From Paenibacillus sp. FSL H8-0537 (GTDB taxonomy: Bacteria; Bacillota; Bacilli; Paenibacillales; Paenibacillaceae), in NCBI RefSeq assembly GCF_038051995.1, contig NZ_CP150290.1:5927001-5991000 (forward strand): DNA of 64,000 nucleotides. Direction: 5' to 3'. The notes under the pieces are model-generated. The model made no database searches. It was not told the origin of the DNA and saw only the letters and a program-made list of their open reading frames with translations. How positions within the stretch are numbered: the first letter of the stretch is position 1; every line of letters begins with the position of its first letter. A program made the translations under genes and the position numbers. Positions 58,643 through 64,000 of this stretch are shown here, piece after piece.

Positions 58643-59518
58643 TTATACGAACAACACTTCTGGCTCCATTTGGATGCCGAGCTGCTTGGCTACTGTCGTC
58701 TGCATCAGCTCAATGAGCCGCTTTACGTCGCTGGCTGTTGCACTGCCTTGATTAATGATCCAGTTCGCGTGCACCGTACTAATCTGTGCGCCGCCAATAA
58801 CAAATCCTTTCAACCCGACCTCTTCGATCAGTCTGCCAGGATGCGGGCCTTCGGGCGGGCTTTTGAAGGTGCTGCCCACCGTTTTGACATTGATGGGGAA
58901 CTTGCCCTTGCGGATATCCGCCGCCCGCTTCGTTGCTTCCATCACCTGCGCTGAATCCGTTGCGGGTTCAGCCCGGAAGCGCGCACTCACAATAATGTGG
59001 CGCCGATCCAGAAACCAGCTCCGGCGGAAGGAAAACTGCAGCTCCTCGGCGCTGCTCGTAATCACCTCGCCCGTGTCGCTGACATGCGTGACACTGCTGA
59101 CGACATCGCCGATTTCCTTGCCGATGCAGCCAGCGTTCATGACAAGCCCGCCGCCTACACTGCCGGGGATGCCAGCCATAAAATCAAATCCGGCGATGCC
59201 TTCGTTCGCCATGGAATACGCCAGCCTTGGCAGCGCTACTCCAGCTTCGGCGTACAGCTCGCCATCCTTAAGGCCGTATTCCTTCAATCCTTTGCCGACA
59301 TGCATGACGACGCCATCAAAGCCCTCGTCGCCTGCAAGCACATTCGAGCCATTGCCGATAATGAGCAGCTTCCAGCCAAAACGCTCGCAAATCGCCGTTA
59401 CAAAACGAATATCCTCCACGCTTTTCGGAACGACGTAATAACGGCAAGGGCCGCCAACGCTCATCGTCGTAATGCGGCTCAGCGGAACATTCGCTTCGTG
59501 CACAATATGTTCGAACAA
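58643..59518 (-). CDS. MurB-like UDP-N-acetylenolpyruvoylglucosamine reductase (paralogue in glycan cluster)
   Basis: ~291 aa type IIa MurB. The FAD domain has ITTMSVGGPCRYYVVPKSVE, LLIIGNGSNVLAGDEGFDGV and AGIPGSVGGGLVMNAGC. The substrate domain has VGSTFKSPPEGPHPGRLIEE (catalytic Ser in GSTFK) and the closing Glu of MEPEVLFV. It reduces enolpyruvyl-UDP-GlcNAc to UDP-MurNAc. TTG at 59518 (LFEHIVHEANV) is preferred, with AGGAG 8 bases upstream; a longer GTG-started frame reaches 59584. Pairing with the MurA-like gene supports a linked two-step reaction. Confidence 0.84.
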   Translation of the reverse strand: MFEHIVHEANVPLSRITTMSVGGPCRYYVVPKSVEDIRFVTAICERFGWKLLIIGNGSNVLAGDEGFDGVVMHVGKGLKEYGLKDGELYAEAGVALPRLAYSMANEGIAGFDFMAGIPGSVGGGLVMNAGCIGKEIGDVVSSVTHVSDTGEVITSSAEELQFSFRRSWFLDRRHIIVSARFRAEPATDSAQVMEATKRAADIRKGKFPINVKTVGSTFKSPPEGPHPGRLIEEVGLKGFVIGGAQISTVHANWIINQGSATASDVKRLIELMQTTVAKQLGIQMEPEVLFV

Positions 59519-59621
59519 GCTCTCCACTCCTCTGTCCTCGTCTTTTTCGATTAATATCGCTGCATGATAGGGCACAGCTAGCACAAATACAGCAGCTGGC
59601 CGCTGATGCTAGGCTGCAAGA

Positions 59622-60923
59622 CTACGCTTTGCTGCCCACGCTGCGAGCGGCTTTGCTAGTTTTACTGCTTCTTGGTGAAGCAGGTGTGCCCAGCGCCGCT
59701 GCTCCTGGCAAGTTCGCTGCCCGCAGCGCCTCAGGTGCGCCTGCACCTTTGATATGCGCCTCCACGACGGCAAGCATCGTATCAATGCGCGATTCCCAGT
59801 CATGCTTTTTCGCTTCGGCGACGCGATCCATGATCAACTGCTCGTAATTGCCAAGCAATCCCTCATTCAGCGCCAGCCCCAGCTGCTTGTCGAAGGCATC
59901 AGCATCTGCCGCAACATAGCAGTAGGAGTAATAATCCCGAACCGCTGGCAGCGGCGTCATGACAACCGGCTTGCCTGCTGATAAATATTCAAAAAATTTC
60001 ATCGGAAACATATTCGTCGTGTATTCGTTAATGACGTTTGGCAGCAGGCAGGCATCGAAGCCTTTCAAATAACCCGGCAGCTCGCTGTACGGCTTCGGCC
60101 CGATCAAATGAATGTTCGGCGTCTGGCCAAGCCGATCTGCATCGGTCCAAGGATCGCCCTCTCCTACTTGTCCAATGAACACAAAATGCACATGAGGGTT
60201 GCGGGACGCGACCTTTTCGATTAATGCCAAGTCCAGCTTGTAGCCGCTAATGGCTCCAATGAAGCCGACCTTGGGGCCCTTCATCTGCAAAAGCTCCGCG
60301 GGAATGTCCGTATCCGGTGACAACGCCTTGTTAAAATGATTGAATTCCGCTACATTCGGGCTGTAATAGGTGCTTTCGTTAATCGCCTTGCGCGTCTCAT
60401 ACAGATTGGGAGCCGTAGCAAACACGACATCAACATCCGCCACCAGCCGCGCTTCCTGCTCCTTAATAATTTGCTCGGGCATGCCGGGCTGCGCGGAAAT
60501 TTCATCTACACAGTGGTAAACCGACAGCTGCTCGCGCATATTCAGCAGCGGCTGCGTCAGCGGATTGTATGTCCACAGCACGTAATCCTCCATCCCAAGC
60601 TTCCGGGCGAAATGCAACACACACTGCCGGACAATAAAAAAGTTCAGCTTCCGAACGAAGCTGAACCGCTGATAGGGGATGACGACTGGCGACCATACCC
60701 ATAGATTTGTTTTTTTCTGCTGCAGCCCGCTAAAAAATTGACTGAGCCGCTTTATAATGCGCTTAATATCCTTGCCATTGCTTGAAGGCTTGCGGAGGCC
60801 GAGCGAATTCAGATACAGCACCTGATGTCCGCGGCCCGCAAGCCTGTCGGCAATATGCTGCTTATTCGTCCAGAAGGGGTTGTCCCAATCGGCGGTTGAC
60901 ACAATAATAAATGGCTTAGACAT
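59622..60923 (-). CDS. glycosyltransferase (GT1/GT4-like)
   Basis: ~433 aa GT-B fold. N-terminal MSKPFIIVSTADWDNPFWTN and LWVWSPVVIPY; C-terminal VGFIGAISGYKLDLALIEKV, IHLIGPKPYSELPGYLKGFD and MFPMKFFEYLSAGKPVVMTP (the E-x7-E-like donor site). The last ~40 residues are a low-complexity Ala/Ser/Lys tail (SPRSSKTSKAARSVGSKA). It resembles teichuronic acid/TuaH-type transferases. ATG 60923 overlaps the stop of the upstream GT by 8 bases. Confidence 0.86.
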   Translation of the reverse strand: MSKPFIIVSTADWDNPFWTNKQHIADRLAGRGHQVLYLNSLGLRKPSSNGKDIKRIIKRLSQFFSGLQQKKTNLWVWSPVVIPYQRFSFVRKLNFFIVRQCVLHFARKLGMEDYVLWTYNPLTQPLLNMREQLSVYHCVDEISAQPGMPEQIIKEQEARLVADVDVVFATAPNLYETRKAINESTYYSPNVAEFNHFNKALSPDTDIPAELLQMKGPKVGFIGAISGYKLDLALIEKVASRNPHVHFVFIGQVGEGDPWTDADRLGQTPNIHLIGPKPYSELPGYLKGFDACLLPNVINEYTTNMFPMKFFEYLSAGKPVVMTPLPAVRDYYSYCYVAADADAFDKQLGLALNEGLLGNYEQLIMDRVAEAKKHDWESRIDTMLAVVEAHIKGAGAPEALRAANLPGAAALGTPASPRSSKTSKAARSVGSKA

Positions 60924-62076
60924 GCTGCTTCTCTCCAATATATTGTTTATAGAGCTGCTCCAGCTTCTCCGTCTGCAAGCGCAGATCGAACTGCTGCTCA
61001 ACAAAGGCGCGGCCATTTTGTCCAATGGCTGCGCGCAGCGGCTGGCTGGTTACGAGCATATCGAGCTTTTCTTCCAGCTGGGCGGCGCTGCGCTCCTCTA
61101 CCAAATAGCCGGTTTTGCCATTTTGCACCGCATCCTTAATACCTCCGCTGCTGGTGGCAACAACAGGTAGACCCGTTCCGGAAGCTTCCAAAATGACCAT
61201 GCCAAGCCCTTCCTGATCGCCATCCTTCGCCGTTACGCTCGGCAAACAGAAAATATCCGAATCGCTGAGCCGCTGCAGCACCTCATGGTGAGGTATGCTG
61301 CCAAGGAACGTCATTCGCCCGCTCCCGGCTCCCGATGCAGCAAGCTCGATCAGCTCCTGCCTCAGCGGTCCGTCTCCGGCAATGACGAGGCGCACATGCT
61401 TGCGCCGGGCTGCCAATCGGTGGAACGCTTCAATTAAATAGGCGATGCCCTTCTTCTCGGTCAGCCGGCCAACGGTCATAATCGTAATCGTGTCACGTTC
61501 CGGTGCTTCCCGATAAAAAACTTTATTCAAATCGATGCCGATGTAATGGATTTTGATCTTTTGCTCGGGCACGCCATGCGCCATCAGCTTCTGCTTAATA
61601 TGGTTCGATACGGCAAGGAACAACGTCGTGTCCCGCACAAGCCGCTTAAACTTCACATAATAGACGAGCCAGGAAAGCGGCCCAGGCATCAGCTTCGGGA
61701 GCCGTGTAATATCGTACCCGTGAAACGTAGCGAACAGCGGAATGCCGCGCTCCTTGCAGACGGGAACCGCATATACCGCATCTACCCCGAAGTGGGCATG
61801 CACAAGCTCAATCTCGCGCTGCTCAACGATCCGGTTAATATGACGAGTCGAGGTCAATGTCAGCGTGTAAAGCAGCTTCGTCAGCTTCTTCTGGAGCGAC
61901 GACCCTGCTGCGCCCACAATTGTGTTAATGCTCCATTGATTAGGGAATTTATCGCGATTCGCGACCTCCCGGGTAATGACCTCCACCTGCACATTCCGAT
62001 ATTGATTCAGCTGCTCATAAATAAACGTTTCCGATGCAGGCAAAAAGGTATTTCTCAGTACGCCAATCCTCATCAT
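60916..62076 (-). CDS. glycosyltransferase family 4 (WcaL-like)
   Basis: 386 aa GT-B: LRNTFLPASETFIYEQLNQY, VHAHFGVDAVYAVPVCKERG, TFHGYDIT, IMTVGRLTEKKGIAYLIEAF, VIAGDGPLRQELI and GLGMVILEASGTGLPVVATS. The pattern is that of colanic-acid-type GT4 enzymes, often galactosyl- or mannosyltransferases. The start overlaps the upstream polymerase stop (ATGA). Confidence 0.88.
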   Translation of the reverse strand: MMRIGVLRNTFLPASETFIYEQLNQYRNVQVEVITREVANRDKFPNQWSINTIVGAAGSSLQKKLTKLLYTLTLTSTRHINRIVEQREIELVHAHFGVDAVYAVPVCKERGIPLFATFHGYDITRLPKLMPGPLSWLVYYVKFKRLVRDTTLFLAVSNHIKQKLMAHGVPEQKIKIHYIGIDLNKVFYREAPERDTITIMTVGRLTEKKGIAYLIEAFHRLAARRKHVRLVIAGDGPLRQELIELAASGAGSGRMTFLGSIPHHEVLQRLSDSDIFCLPSVTAKDGDQEGLGMVILEASGTGLPVVATSSGGIKDAVQNGKTGYLVEERSAAQLEEKLDMLVTSQPLRAAIGQNGRAFVEQQFDLRLQTEKLEQLYKQYIGEKQHV

Positions 62077-63572
62077 TTCCCTCCAACTTCTGCCGTCTGC
62101 GGCGTCAAAGCCCGCTCCTGAACCGCTTGGCCATTGCCGCTCCCCGCCTGTTTTCCGCTCTGGCTTCTAATATCGTTGCTGCTTCGCGCTTCATCGCTAT
62201 CCTCCCGCTGCTCATACAAAATAAGCCCCGCAAGAAAGAAAAACACGGAAGCGACCCGCAGATCATGCAGGAAAAAGTTATCAAACATTCCTTGCACGAT
62301 AACGAACAGTGCTGCTCCTACTACACAGCTGTCGAGTGCCGAGCCCGTGCGATAATAACGGCGGATGCCGCGCCACAAAATGCCGAAAAGCAGCAAAATG
62401 AGGGCAATCAGTCCGAACAAGCCGCTCCAAGTCCACATAATGACAAACAAATTATGCGGCGGATATTTGCTGCTGAAGCCGACTGTCGCTGCGTAAAAAG
62501 GAAAAATCCGCTCCCAGCCGCCATAGCCAAGGCCCAGCAGCGGATGCTCGGCAAAGTTTTGGAAGGTGAATTTCCAAATGTAGGTCCGGGGATCGCCTTC
62601 GATCGCATCGGCATTCAGCCTGCTCGTCAAGTTCGTAATAATGTCGCCTGTAACGATAAAAGGTATGATTGCTGCGGGTATAACAAGCAGCAGCGACAGC
62701 TTGAACAGCTTTTGCACACGGAACCGGATGCACACATAAGCCAGCACCACAATGCCAAGCGCGAGCACGCCGGCTCGTGATTGCGTCGCCAGCATAGCGC
62801 CTAAATAAATGAAGCAGATGCCGAGCTGCAGCAGGCCGCCCTTGCGAAGCAGCAGCGACAGCGCAATACAAAGCATCATGCCGAAAAAAACCGAAGCCAC
62901 ATTCGTATTAACGAACAAGGTTCCCGCTTTAAAGGGGTCCAATATATTAGCTTTAATATCTACATTAATCAACGCCGCCAGCGTATTCGGCTCGATCAGG
63001 AAGCTCGCGATCTTCGACCTTAAAAATTGCAGCTCCTGGTCAGGCGCAATAATAAAATAAATGTTCAGCAAGCCAATCGGCAAATACACATGCTGAATAC
63101 CGCGCAGCGTCTGCTCAACGGAGAGCCCGCGAGCCCGGTAATAGTAGCCCGCAAGCATTGCGAGCAGACCTATGATGGAATAGGCAATCAGCTTAAAGCC
63201 GAGTACCCGGTCCGGGGCATAAATAATGCCCACCGCCATCGCGATTAGCAGGGCGACATAATATTTAACAAGCCGCTGTGTGCGAAAATAATGCATCAGC
63301 TTTCCTTGCGACGCCGAGCGCAGCAGAAGCATAACCAGCACGAGACTCGACAGCGTTACCGAAACCGCAAGCGGCAAATACAACTGGTAGGCCAGCAGCG
63401 CCGGGATGACGACATAATAAACGGCGTCTTTCCTAATCGCGACATAAGCGAGCGCTCCAGCAGCAACGAACAGCAGCACGTAAATATGCTGCACGGAAGC
63501 GAGGCATATAACGCCCAGTGACAGCAGCATTGCGGCATAAAGCGCCAGCTTGTTCGGCAAACGGGCAAGCAT
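62073..63572 (-). CDS. O-antigen ligase/polymerase family membrane protein
   Basis: 499 aa with about 12 hydrophobic segments. The Wzy_C/O-antigen ligase signature lies in the large loop (GYGGWERIFPFYAATVGFSS, KYPPHNLFVIMWTW), with the conserved HN and a preceding MLATQSRAGVLALG. A hydrophilic C-terminal tail of ~50 residues follows (REDSDEARSSND). It would polymerise repeat units (Wzy) or ligate glycan to an acceptor; the sequence cannot decide which. Confidence 0.84.
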   Translation of the reverse strand: MLARLPNKLALYAAMLLSLGVICLASVQHIYVLLFVAAGALAYVAIRKDAVYYVVIPALLAYQLYLPLAVSVTLSSLVLVMLLLRSASQGKLMHYFRTQRLVKYYVALLIAMAVGIIYAPDRVLGFKLIAYSIIGLLAMLAGYYYRARGLSVEQTLRGIQHVYLPIGLLNIYFIIAPDQELQFLRSKIASFLIEPNTLAALINVDIKANILDPFKAGTLFVNTNVASVFFGMMLCIALSLLLRKGGLLQLGICFIYLGAMLATQSRAGVLALGIVVLAYVCIRFRVQKLFKLSLLLVIPAAIIPFIVTGDIITNLTSRLNADAIEGDPRTYIWKFTFQNFAEHPLLGLGYGGWERIFPFYAATVGFSSKYPPHNLFVIMWTWSGLFGLIALILLLFGILWRGIRRYYRTGSALDSCVVGAALFVIVQGMFDNFFLHDLRVASVFFFLAGLILYEQREDSDEARSSNDIRSQSGKQAGSGNGQAVQERALTPQTAEVGGK

Positions 63573-63576
63573 CGAG

Positions 63577-64000
63577 CTAGGCCTGCACTTTCATCGGATT
63601 AAACCGTTCATTAAAGCTGCCGCTGACAATGCTGGAAATGTGGTACAAAAACGCCTCCACCGAAAACTGCTGGGCGTTCTGGCGGCAGTTGGCATCCGTA
63701 ATCATCCAGGACAGCAGCTCAAACTGCCGTACCGCGTCAATAACCGATTCCGCATCCTGCTTCTCAAAAAACAAGCCGGTAGGATTGTTTTCGCCCAGTC
63801 CTTTGACGATATCCTGAGCACCGCCCTTGCCGTAGGCAATAACTGGCGTTCCCGCTGCCTGAGCCTCGACCATGCTAATGCCGAAGTCCTCTTCACCTGC
63901 GAAAATAAAAGCTTTGGCCTGCTGCATATGCTTAAGCAGCACAGCATTCGGCTGGTAGCCAAGCAGCTTGACGTTCGGCGTTGCCAGCTGCTTCAGCGTC
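63577..64000 (-). CDS. glycosyltransferase family 4, C-terminal part (cut by window edge)
   Basis: The frame is open to the window end, giving TLKQLATPNVKLLGYQPNAV and then AKAFIFAGEEDFGISMVEAQ, AAGTPVIAYGKGGAQDIV. This is the donor-binding half of WbaZ-type mannosyltransferases (GEEDFGI motif). The N-terminal domain lies outside. A GDP-mannose donor would fit ManC in the same cluster. It ends 4 bases before the polymerase start. Confidence 0.85.
   Translation of the reverse strand, partial: TLKQLATPNVKLLGYQPNAVLLKHMQQAKAFIFAGEEDFGISMVEAQAAGTPVIAYGKGGAQDIVKGLGENNPTGLFFEKQDAESVIDAVRQFELLSWMITDANCRQNAQQFSVEAFLYHISSIVSGSFNERFNPMKVQA

Overview
The window looks like a chromosomal segment of a Paenibacillus-type bacterium (Bacillales, Paenibacillaceae). 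The host genes are about 50-56% GC. Shine-Dalgarno sites are strong (AGGAGG type), and there is an Arg T-box, a cre site, an S-layer-homology (SLH) protein, an RCC1/copper-amine-oxidase-N surface protein and many AraC/MarR/ArsR/two-component regulators. The species assignment is inferred from gene content; no rRNA is present. No tRNA, rRNA, CRISPR array or prophage was seen.

Layout. 0-5 kb: an altronate/uronate catabolic operon (amidohydrolase-uxaB-uxaA, minus strand) with a cre site, a divergent AraC regulator and a decayed dicarboxylate/cystine symporter pseudogene. 5-7.1 kb: a doxX-pirin-marR operon with two palindromic operators over its promoter. 7.1-8 kb: a repeat-rich, gene-free stretch with a GATC-rich tract, a 50/51-bp minisatellite and a candidate structured RNA. 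8-17.9 kb: SUKH/LRR and YwqG-like proteins, an aminotransferase, an iron alcohol dehydrogenase, an EamA permease, and ldh preceded by a striking cluster of five same-strand DnaA boxes. 17.9-20 kb: promoter, Arg T-box and argS. 20-26 kb: an imperfect ~0.93/1.48 kb tandem duplication carrying paired 80-aa membrane proteins and a copied fragment of a lipoprotein gene, followed by a lipoprotein/histidine kinase/response regulator operon. 26-36.5 kb: an SDR and a neopullulanase-type amylase, a 1.68-kb IS1182-type element inserted in the loop of a terminator, then glgB-glgA divergent from glgC. 37-46.6 kb: a GNAT protein, an RCC1 protein, paralogues of pyrH and murG, thrC, an ArsR-AHSA1 operon, a GlsB-like protein and an XRE regulator. 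46.6-64 kb: one long minus-strand exopolysaccharide/cell-wall glycan cluster that runs off the window edge.

The glycan cluster holds a glycosyltransferase, a polymerase/ligase, two GT4 enzymes, MurB-like, MurA-like, a Wzx flippase, a GT2, ManC, a phosphohexomutase homologue with degraded catalytic loops, UDP-glucose dehydrogenase, and then an SLH protein. Its enzymes predict GDP-mannose and UDP-glucuronate as precursors. The private MurA/MurB pair suggests a third, enolpyruvyl- or lactyl-modified sugar.

The strongest leads are: (1) the DnaA-box cluster before ldh; (2) the MurA/MurB pair and the mutase-like probable pseudoenzyme in the glycan cluster; (3) the IS insertion that splits a terminator hairpin; (4) the ArsR promoter with an operator in the spacer; (5) shared direct-repeat sites in front of the response-regulator and lipoprotein genes; (6) several dispersed non-coding repeat families; and (7) a candidate structured RNA near 7.8-7.94 kb.
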